From NCBI RefSeq assembly GCF_001424985.1, contig NZ_LMDA01000024.1:40106-104105 (forward strand): a stretch of DNA of 64,000 bases, written 5' to 3'. The DNA comes from Rhizobium sp. Root1212. Lineage in GTDB: Bacteria; Pseudomonadota; Alphaproteobacteria; Rhizobiales; Rhizobiaceae. Shown one piece after another: positions 51,814 to 60,182 of this stretch (its first letter is position 1; each line of letters opens with the position of its first letter). The translations under genes and the position numbers were made by a program. Below the pieces are notes generated by a model that was not told the origin of the DNA, did no database searches, and saw nothing but the letters and a program-made list of their open reading frames with translations.

Positions 51814-52923
51814 CTAGCCGGCGTCTTTCGCCGCCTGTTCGAGCCAGCGCATGACGCGAATTTCGTCATCCTCCATCCAGCGCCGCAGCGAAGTGCTGCG
51901 GCTTGCCCGCATGCGCGCCAGTTCCATCAGGGCGCCGCTTTCGAAATCCGTGAACACGCGGGGGTGGATGTAGGACGACCGGCAGACGGCGCGGGTGTTG
52001 ACGAGCCGGGCGGCGACCTCGTCGATGATCGCATTGACCTGTTGCTTCAGCAGCCGCTGGCTTTCCGGCGGCTGCAACGCCGCAAGAGCGACCGCCGCCA
52101 TGTGGGTCGCGCCCCAGGTGCGGAACTGGCGGGAGGAGAAATCGGCGCCGGCCGCTTCCCGGATGTAAGCGTTGACGTCCTGCGAGCGGATCGGGTGGCG
52201 CTTTCCGTCCTCGTCGCGATACTGGAAGAGCTGCTGGCCCGGAAGCTCCTGCAAGGCGCGGATGGCGCGGGTGATGCGCCGGTCGCTATGCTTCAGCCTC
52301 CACTCCTTGCCGGATTTTCCCTTGAAATTGAAGAACACGCTCGATCCTTCGATCTTCACATGGCGGTTCTTCAGTGTGGTGAGGCCGAAGGAGCCGTTTT
52401 TCTCGGCGTAAACAGGGTTTCCGATGCGGATGAACAGTCTGTCGAGCAAGAGCACCACCGTCGCCAGCGCCTTTTCCGGGCCGGGCTTTCGCTGGCGCAG
52501 GTCGCGATCGACCTTCTCACGAATACGCGGCAGGGCGGCGGCGAAGGCGGGCAACAGCGCGAACTTGTCCCGCCCGCGTTCTTCCGACCAAAGCGGATGG
52601 TAGCGATATTGCTTGCGGCCGCGCTGGTCGTAGCCGGTCGCCTGCAGGTGGCTCATGGGATCGGGAGAGATCAGGACGTCGGTATAGGCCGGCGGGATGG
52701 CAAGGGCGGCGATCCGGTCGAGTTCGTCGCGATCGGTAATCCTTTGGCCCTTGGCGTCGTAATAGAGAAAGCCACGTTTGCCCGGCCGGCGGGTGATGCC
52801 GGTATCGAGGCCGGCGAGATAGACCAGTTCAGAGACAGGCTCGACCGTGGCAGCCTTCAGCGCAGAACCGGTTTTCAGGGCGAGTTTGACAGCGTGATCC
52901 ACAGTGCCGCCAAAACGCGACAC
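51814..52923 (-). CDS. DNA topoisomerase IB
   Basis: A 369-residue type IB topoisomerase of the short bacterial/poxvirus kind. The N-terminal domain covers VYLAGLDTGITRRPGKRGFLYY and LQATGYDQRGRKQYRYHP. Catalytic residues include RIGNPVYAEKNGSFGLTTL (Arg and Lys), FRTWGATH with Arg 268, and nucleophilic Tyr 318 in CRSSYIHP. It relaxes supercoils by a 3'-phosphotyrosine intermediate. Convergent with the LysR gene (4 bases between stops), transcribed in the same direction as the corrinoid cluster upstream but 53 bases apart. Confidence 0.93.
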   Translation of the reverse strand: MSRFGGTVDHAVKLALKTGSALKAATVEPVSELVYLAGLDTGITRRPGKRGFLYYDAKGQRITDRDELDRIAALAIPPAYTDVLISPDPMSHLQATGYDQRGRKQYRYHPLWSEERGRDKFALLPAFAAALPRIREKVDRDLRQRKPGPEKALATVVLLLDRLFIRIGNPVYAEKNGSFGLTTLKNRHVKIEGSSVFFNFKGKSGKEWRLKHSDRRITRAIRALQELPGQQLFQYRDEDGKRHPIRSQDVNAYIREAAGADFSSRQFRTWGATHMAAVALAALQPPESQRLLKQQVNAIIDEVAARLVNTRAVCRSSYIHPRVFTDFESGALMELARMRASRSTSLRRWMEDDEIRVMRWLEQAAKDAG

Positions 52924-52976
52924 GGCCGGCGGAGTTCCACCGGCCGAGCGCTAAATTTCGGAAGGACTGATGTCGC

Positions 52977-55019
52977 CTATTCGCGGCTGCGACGGCGGCG
53001 GCGACCGCCCCCTTCGCCGCCATCGTCGGACAGCACTTTTCGCTCCGGCAGCGTCACCACCGCCGCGAGCTTCGGGAAGGTATCGACCTTGTTCGGCATC
53101 GCCATGGCGTAGACGAAGTGCTCCTGAAATTTCGATTCAAGCGCTGTCTCTATCTTCTCGATTTTCTTGACGGTTTCCTCGATTTCGCGGCGATGGCCGC
53201 GATTGAGCAGCGCCATCAGCGCGCCGGTGCCGGCGGCGTTGCCGACGGCCTTCACCTCGTCCAGCTCGCAATCGGGGATCAGGCCGAGCACCATGGCGTA
53301 TTTCGGATCGATGAACGAGCCGAAGGCGCCGGCAAAGCGGATGGTGTCGACATGTTCGACACCCTGCTTTTCCATGAGCAGCTTGATGCCGGCATAAAGT
53401 GCTGCCTTGGCGAGCTGAATGGCGCGCACGTCGTTCTGGGTGACGGTGATGCGCTGGTCGCCGTCATGCAGCAGGTAGGAGAAGGTGCGGCCATTCTGGA
53501 TGATGCGCGGGCTGCGCTCTGCCATGCCGCCATCGACGACACCGTCTTCGGAAATGATGCCGGAGAGATACATTTCGGCGACGACCTCGATGATCGCCGA
53601 GCCGCATATGCCGGTCACGCCGACGGCCGCTGCCGCCTCGCTGAAACCGTCCTCATCCGACCACTTGTCGACGCCGATCACCCGGAAGCGCGGCTCCAGC
53701 GTCACGGGATCGATGCGCACGCGCTCAATTGCGCCCGGTGCAGCGCGCTGGCCGGAAGAGATCTCCGCGCCCTCGAAGGCAGGGCCTGTCGGGGAGGAGG
53801 CGGCAACGACGCGCTGGCGGTTGCCGAGCACGATTTCGGCATTGGTGCCGACATCGACAAGCAGCATCATGCGATCCTGCCGATACGGCCCTTCGGCGAG
53901 CGTCGCACCGGCTGCATCGGCGCCGACATGGCCGGCGATGCAGGGCAGCATGTAGACGCGCGCGCCGCGGTTGACGTCGATCTCGATCTCATGCGCCCAA
54001 TATTGCAGCGCGCCGGAGACGGCGAGCGCGAAGGGCGCCTGGCCGAGTTCGGTCGGATCGATACCGAGGAACAGGTGGTGCATGATCGGATTGGCGACGA
54101 ACACGGCGTCGAGAATGTCGTGGCGATCGACATTGCCTTCCTCGCAGACCTTGCCGATCAGCTGGTTGACGGCCTCGCGCACAGCCTTGGTCATCGCCTC
54201 GCGACCGTCCGGGTTCATCATCACGTAGGAGACGCGGCTCATCAGGTCTTCGCCGAAGCGGATCTGCGGGTTCGATGTGCCGGAGGAGGCGGCGATGCGG
54301 CCGGAGAGCAGCGAGACGAGATGCATGGCGATCGTCGTCGAGCCGATATCGCAGGCGATACCATAGGCCTCGTTCTTGAGGCCCGGCCAGAGGCCGACAA
54401 TGAAGGGGCGCGATGAATCCATGTCGCGGTGGATCGCCGCCGTGACCGCCCAGTTGCCCTTGCGCAGAATGCCCTGAAGCTGCGGAATGAGATGCGGGGC
54501 GATCAGCAGGTCCTTCCAGCCCCAGTCCTTCTGCAATACGGCCTTCAAGCGGTCGAGATCGCCGAGCGGCTTGTGCATGTCGGGTTCCTCGACCTCGACA
54601 TAGCAGAGCTGGACGGCGGCATTGCGCTCGATGACGCGGTCGCTCGCGGCCTTGCGCACCACCTGCGCATTGATGACCGTATCCTGCGGTACATCCACCA
54701 CGAGGTCGCCGAGGATTTGCGACGAGCAGGAGAGGCGGCGGCCATCCGGCAGGCCGCGAATCTGTTCGTAGCGTTCTTCCTTCGGGCCCTTGGGCGAGAG
54801 GTTCTCGATTCTCGAAACGATCTGGTGCTTGGCGAAACTGCCTTCCTGCACGGTGATCTGGCAGCGCCCGCAGGTTGCACGGCCGCCGCAGACGCTTTCG
54901 ACATAGACGCCGAGCGAGCGCGCCGCATCCAGCACCGGCGTTCCGACCGGGAAACGGCCACGCTTGCCGGAGGGCATGAAAAGCACGAGGGGATCGCTGC
55001 GGTTTTCCTTGGGCGACAC
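52977..55019 (-). CDS. Corrinoid activation/reductive-activator protein (2Fe-2S ferredoxin plus ASKHA domain)
   Basis: A 680-residue protein. Residues ~10-110 are a plant-type 2Fe-2S ferredoxin domain with Cys 44, 50, 53 (CGGRATCGRC) and 98 (RRLSCSS). Residues ~210-640 match the RACE/ASKHA fold: ACDIGSTTIAMHL, DVGTNAEIVLGN, PTGPAFEGAEI, GVTGICGSAI and FAGAFGSF. Family members use ATP to return inactive Co(II) corrinoid to Co(I). A single 2Fe-2S centre makes it the RACE type rather than the two-4Fe-4S RamA. The C-terminus is basic (GGGRRRRRSRE). GTG 55019 start after AAGGAAG. Next to the methyltransferase genes, a reductive-activator role for this system is strongly suggested. Confidence 0.92.
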   Translation of the reverse strand: MSPKENRSDPLVLFMPSGKRGRFPVGTPVLDAARSLGVYVESVCGGRATCGRCQITVQEGSFAKHQIVSRIENLSPKGPKEERYEQIRGLPDGRRLSCSSQILGDLVVDVPQDTVINAQVVRKAASDRVIERNAAVQLCYVEVEEPDMHKPLGDLDRLKAVLQKDWGWKDLLIAPHLIPQLQGILRKGNWAVTAAIHRDMDSSRPFIVGLWPGLKNEAYGIACDIGSTTIAMHLVSLLSGRIAASSGTSNPQIRFGEDLMSRVSYVMMNPDGREAMTKAVREAVNQLIGKVCEEGNVDRHDILDAVFVANPIMHHLFLGIDPTELGQAPFALAVSGALQYWAHEIEIDVNRGARVYMLPCIAGHVGADAAGATLAEGPYRQDRMMLLVDVGTNAEIVLGNRQRVVAASSPTGPAFEGAEISSGQRAAPGAIERVRIDPVTLEPRFRVIGVDKWSDEDGFSEAAAAVGVTGICGSAIIEVVAEMYLSGIISEDGVVDGGMAERSPRIIQNGRTFSYLLHDGDQRITVTQNDVRAIQLAKAALYAGIKLLMEKQGVEHVDTIRFAGAFGSFIDPKYAMVLGLIPDCELDEVKAVGNAAGTGALMALLNRGHRREIEETVKKIEKIETALESKFQEHFVYAMAMPNKVDTFPKLAAVVTLPERKVLSDDGGEGGGRRRRRSRE

Positions 55020-55031
55020 GATGGCTTCCTT

Positions 55032-55358
55032 CTACTTCACGAGACGCCGGGCGTTGGCGCGAATGCGTTTGCCGTAAGGTTTGAGCGCTGCGACCGCAAG
55101 GCGATCCGAAGCGCCCATCACACCGGCGCAGCGTCCGGTCGCAAGGGCGGCTGCGGCGGCAAGGCCTTCCTTGGCCATCGCCGCGTTCAACGCGACAAAG
55201 CTCTCGGCTGCGGCCGAGAGCTTTTCAGTGATCATGCGGTTTGTTTCCATGGCACTGCCGGGGAGAATGGTAAAATCCCGCAGGCGGGAGGAGATCACCA
55301 GCGGGGCCTGAAACCAGAAGCTTGCGACTTCCTGCAGGAGTTCTGCGCTCAAAAACAT
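55032..55358 (-). CDS. Small helical protein in the corrinoid operon
   Basis: A 108-residue, mostly helical, basic protein (MFLSAELLQEVASFWF... ANARRLVK). An Ala-rich middle (AAMAKEGLAAAAALATGRCAG) is reminiscent of phasin-like or DNA-organising helices, though no family is recognised. ATG 55358 is chosen because the longer frame's ATG at 55391 lies inside the loop of a stable hairpin. It sits between the methyl-H4folate methyltransferase and reductive-activator genes. Confidence 0.6.
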   Translation of the reverse strand: MFLSAELLQEVASFWFQAPLVISSRLRDFTILPGSAMETNRMITEKLSAAAESFVALNAAMAKEGLAAAAALATGRCAGVMGASDRLAVAALKPYGKRIRANARRLVK

Positions 55359-55373
55359 GACGTTTCTTTCGTT

Positions 55374-55405
55374 TTCCTGTCCTTCGATCAAGCGAAGGAC
55401 AGGAA
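55374..55405 (-). other. Perfect 13-bp inverted repeat within the corrinoid operon
   Basis: TTCCTGTCCTTCG (55374-55386) and CGAAGGACAGGAA (55393-55405) flank loop ATCAAG. It lies between the methyltransferase stop (55443) and the small gene's ATG (55358). No T-run follows on the minus strand, so it probably acts as an mRNA stability or processing element rather than a terminator. Confidence 0.6.
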
Positions 55406-55442
55406 TTTCGGTGAAACGAGGCGCAGATCATGCGCCTCGCGT

Positions 55443-56408
55443 TTATTCAGCGCGGGCGCCGCCACCGGCGCGGGCAGCACGGCCGCCGCGGCGGCCGCCT
55501 GCGGCAGGTGCAGAGGAAGCAGCGGCTGCCGGAGCACCGCCTTCCGCCGGCTTATGGTCGCGATAGGTCATGATCCAGTTGGTGCAATTCTGGTCGGTGC
55601 CGTTCAGCACGTTTGCGGCGCGCACGGCTTCCATTTCCTGCGGACGGCAGGGGTTCATGATGGCGGACGTCATGCCGGCGCCGATGACCATCGGGATGAA
55701 GCCGGCGTTGATGCCGTGACGGTGTGGCAGGCCGAAGGAGATGTTGGAGAGGCCGCAGGTAGTGTTGACCTTCAGCTCGTTGCGCAGCCGGTAGAGCAGC
55801 TGGAAGACCTGGCGGCCGGCATCGCCCAGCGCGCCGATCGGCATGACCAGCGGATCGACGACGATGTCGTGCGGCTTGATGCCGTGATCCATGGCGCGCT
55901 CGACGATCTTCTTGGCGACGGCGAAGCGGACGTCCGGGTCCATGGAGATGCCGGTTTCGTCGTTGGAGATGGCAACGACCGGGACGTCGTATTTCTTGAC
56001 CAGCGGCAGGATGGCTTCGAGCTTTTCTTCCTCGCCGGTGACGGAGTTGACCAGCGGACGGCCCTTGGCAACCCTGAGGCCGGCTTCGATGGCGGCCGTC
56101 ACCGAGCTGTCGATGGCAAGCGGGATGTCGACGAGGCCCTGGACGATTTCGAGCGTCTTGACGAGCAGGCCCGGCTCGGTCTCGTTCGGGTTGACGGAGG
56201 TGACGCCGGCATTGATGTCGAGCATGGTGGCGCCCGCCGCGACCTGCTCCAGCGCATCCTTGATCACGGTGTCGAAATTGCCTTCGATCATTTCGGCAGC
56301 AAGCTTCTTGCGACCGGTCGGATTGATGCGCTCGCCGATGACGCAGAAGGGCTGGTCGAAGCCGATGACGATTTCGCGGGTCGCGGAGGCAACGATGGTG
56401 CGGGTCAT
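55443..56408 (-). CDS. Methyltetrahydrofolate:corrinoid methyltransferase-like protein (dihydropteroate-synthase fold)
   Basis: A 321-residue protein. The TIM-barrel of the AcsE/MtgA/MetH-folate family is recognisable: FCVIGERINPTGRKKLAAEM, ATMLDINAGVTSVNP, IPLAIDSSVTAAIEAG, GRPLVNSVTGEE, HDIVVDPLVMPIGA, NTTCGLSNISFGLPHR. These bind methyl- or tetrahydrofolate and exchange the methyl group with corrinoid Co. The last ~35 residues are Ala/Gly/Arg-rich (GGRRGGRAARAGG) and atypical. ATG 56408 follows AAAGGACC. In this cluster it should pass methyl from the corrinoid protein to H4folate. Confidence 0.9.
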   Translation of the reverse strand: MTRTIVASATREIVIGFDQPFCVIGERINPTGRKKLAAEMIEGNFDTVIKDALEQVAAGATMLDINAGVTSVNPNETEPGLLVKTLEIVQGLVDIPLAIDSSVTAAIEAGLRVAKGRPLVNSVTGEEEKLEAILPLVKKYDVPVVAISNDETGISMDPDVRFAVAKKIVERAMDHGIKPHDIVVDPLVMPIGALGDAGRQVFQLLYRLRNELKVNTTCGLSNISFGLPHRHGINAGFIPMVIGAGMTSAIMNPCRPQEMEAVRAANVLNGTDQNCTNWIMTYRDHKPAEGGAPAAAASSAPAAGGRRGGRAARAGGGARAE

Positions 56409-56507
56409 GTCTGGTCCTTTGTCGGTGGGGCTCTCTCTAGTAGTGCGCCCGGATGGATTGTCAAAAGGCCTGGCCCTTCGCCGTGCCCGATTGTTCTGTT
56501 TTTGCAT

Positions 56508-56535
56508 GGAAAACGCCCGGCTTCAGGCATTTTCC
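56508..56535 (-). terminator. Terminator-like hairpin between the metF-like and methyltransferase genes
   Basis: On the minus strand, GGAAAATGCC and GGCGTTTTCC (one G-U pair) form a 10-bp stem directly after the MetF-like stop (56541). T residues lie within the 3' arm. It could attenuate expression of downstream genes. Confidence 0.45.
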
Positions 56536-56540
56536 CTTGT

Positions 56541-57638
56541 TTAGTGCGGGTGATGAGCCGCGGTTTCGGCCATCTGCTCCTGATTTTCCGTCTTGCCGTC
56601 CTTCAGTTCCTCGATGCGCTGCTGGACGGTGTCGTCGCCGGGATTGCGCTCGCGCTTCCAGGGCGTGCGGCCCTTCAGGACGCCGGAATCGTGGACGATT
56701 TCGGCGACATATTCCTCCTGCCGGTAGGCCATGACGTGGATGCCCGAGACGCCCTTTATCTCCTTCACCTCGTTGATGATGTCGATGCAGAGCTGCTTGC
56801 CTTCCTTCTTCTGGTCCTGCGCACCTTCCAGCCGCTTGATGACGGCATCGGGGATGTGAATGCCCGGCACGTTGTTCCTGATCCAGTTGGCAGTTTTGGC
56901 AGACGCCATCGGACCGACGCCGACGAGGATGTAGCACTTCTCGTCGAGGCCGAGATCGCGCACGCGGTTCATGTAGCGCTTGAACATCGGCACGTCGAAG
57001 CAGTACTGGCTCTGGACGAACTGGGCGCCGGCCTCGATCTTCTTGGCGAGCCGGAGCGGCCGGAAATCATAGGGCGGCGCAAAGGGGTTGATCGCGGCCC
57101 CGAGGAACACCTGCGGCGGCGTGGTCAGCTTGCGGCCGGAGAGGAACTTTGAATTGTCGCGCATGACGCGCACGGTTTCCAAGAGCGACATGCAGTCGAG
57201 GTCGAAGACCGGCTTTGCGCCCGGCTGGTCGCCGGCCTGCACGCCGTCGCCGGTCAGGCACATGATGTTGGTCACGCCCATGGCGGCCGCGCCGAGCACG
57301 TCGCCCTGGATGGCGATGCGGTTCTTGTCGCGGCAGGCGATCTGCATGATCGGTGCGTAGCCCATGCGGGTGAGCAACGCGCAAATGCCGACCGACGACA
57401 TATGGCAGTTGGCGCCGGAGGCATCGACGGCGTTGATGCCGTCCACCCAGCCGTCGAAAATGGCGGCGCGTTCGTAGACGTCATCGGGATCGGCGCTGTC
57501 CGGCGGGTTGAGTTCAGCGGTGACGGCGAATTCGCCGCGGCGCAGAACGCGCTCCAGACGGCCACGCGAGGAATGGCCGGGCAGGGGATCGAGCGGCAGA
57601 TGGCGGCCGAGCGGGTTTTCGTCGATATGGGCCATCAT
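56541..57638 (-). CDS. 5,10-Methylenetetrahydrofolate reductase family protein (MetF-like)
   Basis: A 365-residue MTHFR-fold protein. It has EFAVTAELNPPDSADPDDVY, GINAVDASGANCHMSSVG, PIMQIACRDKNRIAIQGDVLGAAAMGVTNIMCLTGDG in pieces, and GAQFVQSQYCFDVPMFKRYM with the Gln that contacts folate. Unlike housekeeping MetF (~300 residues) it is longer and has a Cys-rich MTHFR_C partner overlapping it. In the acetogen MetVF pair such a partner is required. In this cluster it could oxidise methyl-H4folate to methylene-H4folate. ATG 57638 or 57635; the gene overlaps its upstream neighbour by 4 bases. Confidence 0.9.
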   Translation of the reverse strand: MMAHIDENPLGRHLPLDPLPGHSSRGRLERVLRRGEFAVTAELNPPDSADPDDVYERAAIFDGWVDGINAVDASGANCHMSSVGICALLTRMGYAPIMQIACRDKNRIAIQGDVLGAAAMGVTNIMCLTGDGVQAGDQPGAKPVFDLDCMSLLETVRVMRDNSKFLSGRKLTTPPQVFLGAAINPFAPPYDFRPLRLAKKIEAGAQFVQSQYCFDVPMFKRYMNRVRDLGLDEKCYILVGVGPMASAKTANWIRNNVPGIHIPDAVIKRLEGAQDQKKEGKQLCIDIINEVKEIKGVSGIHVMAYRQEEYVAEIVHDSGVLKGRTPWKRERNPGDDTVQQRIEELKDGKTENQEQMAETAAHHPH

Positions 57639-58225
57639 GCGTCCTTTGCAGCGGCTTCTTTTGCCTCGGCCGCCTGCGCGGTGACGCGCAGCCAGGAGGA
57701 GGTTTCACGCAGCGACTGGTTGACCGGTTTCTGCACGTTCATGATCGCATCGCCCTTGACCATGTTTCTCGATCCTTCCCAGGCCTTGACCCAGACGCAG
57801 GGCATGTCCGGCTCGACCTCGCAATTGCCATTGGCGCGCACGCCGCCGCAGGGGCCGTTGCGCAGCTGCTTGGGGCAATTCATCGGGCACGACATGCCCG
57901 TGGACGACAAGACACACTGGCCGCACATGCGACAGTCGAACAGCAGACCCTTGACGTTGCGCTCGACGAAGGTGATCGGTGTTTCGACCCGGTTGTAGCC
58001 GAGCGCCTTCCACAGCGGATGCAAAAGCAGGAAGACATCGGCGAAGCGGTGATAAAACCATTCGAGAAAACGCGAATGGCGGACCGCCCAGAGGCGGATC
58101 GTATAGCTGCGGCGGGCGCGGCGATTTGGCGAGACGCCCGAGGGCGTATAGGCGCCGGTCGCGGCCTTCTTCGCCGGGGCGGCATTGCCCTTGGCGGGCT
58201 TGTCGGCAGGTTTCAGGTCAGACAT
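57635..58225 (-). CDS. Methylenetetrahydrofolate reductase C-terminal (MTHFR_C/MetV-like) Cys-rich protein
   Basis: A 196-residue protein. A Cys cluster at 98, 101, 104, 113, 117, 126, 135 and 143 (CRMCGQC, MSCPMNCP, GPCGG) is the MTHFR_C signature, usually binding zinc or Fe-S. The preceding 60 residues contain one amphipathic or membrane-touching segment (FADVFLLLHPLWKALGYNRV). MetV-type proteins pair with MetF in acetogens and other organisms. ATG 58225 has AAGGAAA. Its end overlaps the MetF start (57635-57638) and its start overlaps the upstream gene by 8 bases, so the three are translationally coupled. Confidence 0.87.
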   Translation of the reverse strand: MSDLKPADKPAKGNAAPAKKAATGAYTPSGVSPNRRARRSYTIRLWAVRHSRFLEWFYHRFADVFLLLHPLWKALGYNRVETPITFVERNVKGLLFDCRMCGQCVLSSTGMSCPMNCPKQLRNGPCGGVRANGNCEVEPDMPCVWVKAWEGSRNMVKGDAIMNVQKPVNQSLRETSSWLRVTAQAAEAKEAAAKDA

Positions 58226-58520
58226 TTTCCTTGCCCCCGGCTTTGACGAGCGCAACGAGGCGCTCCCTGTCATAGGCGGCTTCGATGTCGGCTGCGGCCC
58301 TGTCGGCTTCCGCTTCGAGATCGTCGGATACCGGAACCGGATCGGCCTTGCGCCATTCGGCAAGATAGTCGTCGGTTTCGGCCGCGCCGGTGCGCATCGC
58401 CGCCATGTCGATGGCCTCGGTGAAGCGCAGCGAAAGCTCACGCTTGGCGTTCTTGCGGCCCTGTTTGATGATGACCTGCGCGGGTATGTCGCGCCAGTAA
58501 ACGATAATGCGGTCTGCCAT
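58218..58520 (-). CDS. 'Virulence factor' domain protein
   Basis: A 100-residue protein starting MADRIIVYWRDIPAQVIIKQ, which matches the short family annotated as virulence factor in alphaproteobacteria. It has a mixed alpha/beta pattern (RELSLRFTEAIDMAAMRTGAAETDDYL in pieces). The function is unknown. In several genomes it travels with MetF-like and corrinoid genes, as here. ATG 58520, first gene of the tight minus-strand run down to 52977. Confidence 0.75.
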   Translation of the reverse strand: MADRIIVYWRDIPAQVIIKQGRKNAKRELSLRFTEAIDMAAMRTGAAETDDYLAEWRKADPVPVSDDLEAEADRAAADIEAAYDRERLVALVKAGGKENV

Positions 58521-58631
58521 GCGCGTGTGTTCTCCTCTGGCCCGACAATGCGCAACTCGGCGCAAGCGGGCGCATCTTGTCACGACGCGCGGCGTGTTCA
58601 AAAGCGACCTCATAAAAATCGCAGTGGATTG

Positions 58632-59402
58632 TCACCAGATACCTTTGACGACGCCGTTCCAGGCCCAGCTCCAGATCGGCGGGTGATACCACTGGCGGGA
58701 GGGCGCATCGCTCGTTTGCGGCATCAGCCGGCCGGCGAGGGCATCCTCTATGGCGCAAATGGCGATATCGGTCGCGGCGGCGATCTGCAGCAGCGGGTAG
58801 GTGTGCATCGTGTCGTTTTTGGCGGGCGTCATCCGCGCCTGATAAAGGATGCCGCCTGTATCGACGCCGCCATCGACGAGATGCACGGTCGAGCCGAAAT
58901 TGCCGAGATCGTCCCTGACGCGCGCCCAGTAGCCGCCCATCAGGCCGCGATATTGCGGATTGATGCCGGCATGGAAGTTGATGACCGGGCAGGCGATGGC
59001 GGCAAGCGTCGCTGCCGAGAGCATGCGGCAGCTGACGAGGAAGACGGCGGCTGGCCGCAGTCGGCCGATATGGGATATCGCCTCGGGTGAATTGATGCTG
59101 GTGATGCGGGTGACCGGCACCTTTGCGTTCGGCGCGTCGCTCACGCCGAATTGGCGGATGATGTCCTCAGCGCGTTTCTCGGTAAAGCGTTTGCCGAATT
59201 TCGAAGCCGCCATGGTCGCAAACTGGCCGGCGGCGGTGAGATAGCCAAGTTTCTTCGCGCGCCGCTTCAGGAACAGCTTTTTCGATTCGGGCTGTTCTTC
59301 CAGCACCGAGACATCGGCAAACCGGTCGGCCAGCGCATTGATCAGGATCTGCGGATTGCGGCCGCCTGCGGTGACGATGAGGATCGGTTTTCTGGTATCC
59401 AC
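58632..59402 (-). CDS. Formyltransferase-fold protein
   Basis: A 256-residue protein with a central formyl-transferase N-terminal domain: INFHAGINPQYRGLMGGYWA has the catalytic Asn-His and the conserved HPSLLP-like loop, followed by GSTVHLVDGGVDTGGIL with the second catalytic Asp. Family members transfer or hydrolyse a formyl group from 10-formyl-tetrahydrofolate (Fmt, PurN, PurU, sugar formyltransferases). The first ~90 residues are unlike Fmt, so the acceptor is unknown. With C1 enzymes next door it may feed formyl groups onward. 111 bases separate it from the upstream end of the cluster's tight run. Confidence 0.82.
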   Translation of the reverse strand: MDTRKPILIVTAGGRNPQILINALADRFADVSVLEEQPESKKLFLKRRAKKLGYLTAAGQFATMAASKFGKRFTEKRAEDIIRQFGVSDAPNAKVPVTRITSINSPEAISHIGRLRPAAVFLVSCRMLSAATLAAIACPVINFHAGINPQYRGLMGGYWARVRDDLGNFGSTVHLVDGGVDTGGILYQARMTPAKNDTMHTYPLLQIAAATDIAICAIEDALAGRLMPQTSDAPSRQWYHPPIWSWAWNGVVKGIW

Positions 59403-59411
59403 GGCGTTCCC

Positions 59412-60071
59412 TCAGAAGATCAGGCTGAGCAGCGCGCCGGCGGCGAAGATGACCGTGCTGACCAGAACGAGCGAGGCAATGCCGATCACGAGGCTTGCGG
59501 CGAGGCCGACGCCGTCGCGTTCGGTGAGCGCAAAGCCCATGACGGCGAGCGCAAAGGCCGGTAGCCAGTTGCCGAAGGGGATCGGCAGGAAGATGACGAT
59601 GGCGAGTATAAGCGCCAGTACGCCGATCAAACGCTCGGCCAGCCGGCCGCCGACGAACCACGCCCGCGGCTTCACCAGCTTTTCCGCCCGCTTCAGCCAG
59701 GGCGTGATGCGAGAGGCCAGCGTCTGGAACGAATCCCGGTCGAAGGCATAGTCGCCCATGCGCTTGGGCAGGTGGATGCGATTGTCGCGCGAGGCGACCA
59801 TCTGCCAGGCGACGAAGATCAGTGGCAGGCCGAGAATGAAGGTCGCGCCGGGCGGTAGTGGAATGAGGTTCGGCAGCGCGAAGACGACGAGGAAGGCGCC
59901 GAAGGAGCGATCCTGCATGGCGACGGCGAGGTCGCGCAGGGTGATCCGCGGGCCGGATTCGGCGGCGAGACGCTGCAGGATATCGGAAAGCTGAATGTGA
60001 TCGGCGGCCTCTGCCGCCGTGGTTTTCGCCTGCCGTGCGCGGACGTGTCCGCCCAAGAAAATATCCGTCAT
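59412..60071 (-). CDS. ExoD family membrane protein
   Basis: A 219-residue protein with the ExoD core: ITLRDLAVAMQDRSFGAFLVVFALPNLIPLPPGAT in pieces, then ILGLPLIFVAWQMV and FLPIPFGNWLPAFALAVMGFALTERDG. About four or five helices. ExoD of Sinorhizobium meliloti affects exopolysaccharide production and alkaline tolerance. ATG 60071 follows AAAAGGGCC; a TTG at 60101 gives a longer version but is less likely. Lies between the formyltransferase and DUF1638 genes; functional link to C1 metabolism is not obvious. Confidence 0.88.
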   Translation of the reverse strand: MTDIFLGGHVRARQAKTTAAEAADHIQLSDILQRLAAESGPRITLRDLAVAMQDRSFGAFLVVFALPNLIPLPPGATFILGLPLIFVAWQMVASRDNRIHLPKRMGDYAFDRDSFQTLASRITPWLKRAEKLVKPRAWFVGGRLAERLIGVLALILAIVIFLPIPFGNWLPAFALAVMGFALTERDGVGLAASLVIGIASLVLVSTVIFAAGALLSLIF

Positions 60072-60182
60072 CCCCGTGGCCCTTTTCTGGTTATGGGCCA
60101 AGTGTCGGGGGCGGCGCTTACGATGGGATTAAGGGGAGGGCGGAAGGCTCCGCCAACTTCGCCATAGGACTAATGAAGGGTT

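Noticed and set aside
54429..57152. A 907-codon plus-strand frame antisense to the corrinoid genes
   Set aside because: Long by GC bias only. The minus strand gives activator, methyltransferase and MetF-like proteins with clear motifs; the plus frame gives low-complexity sequence.
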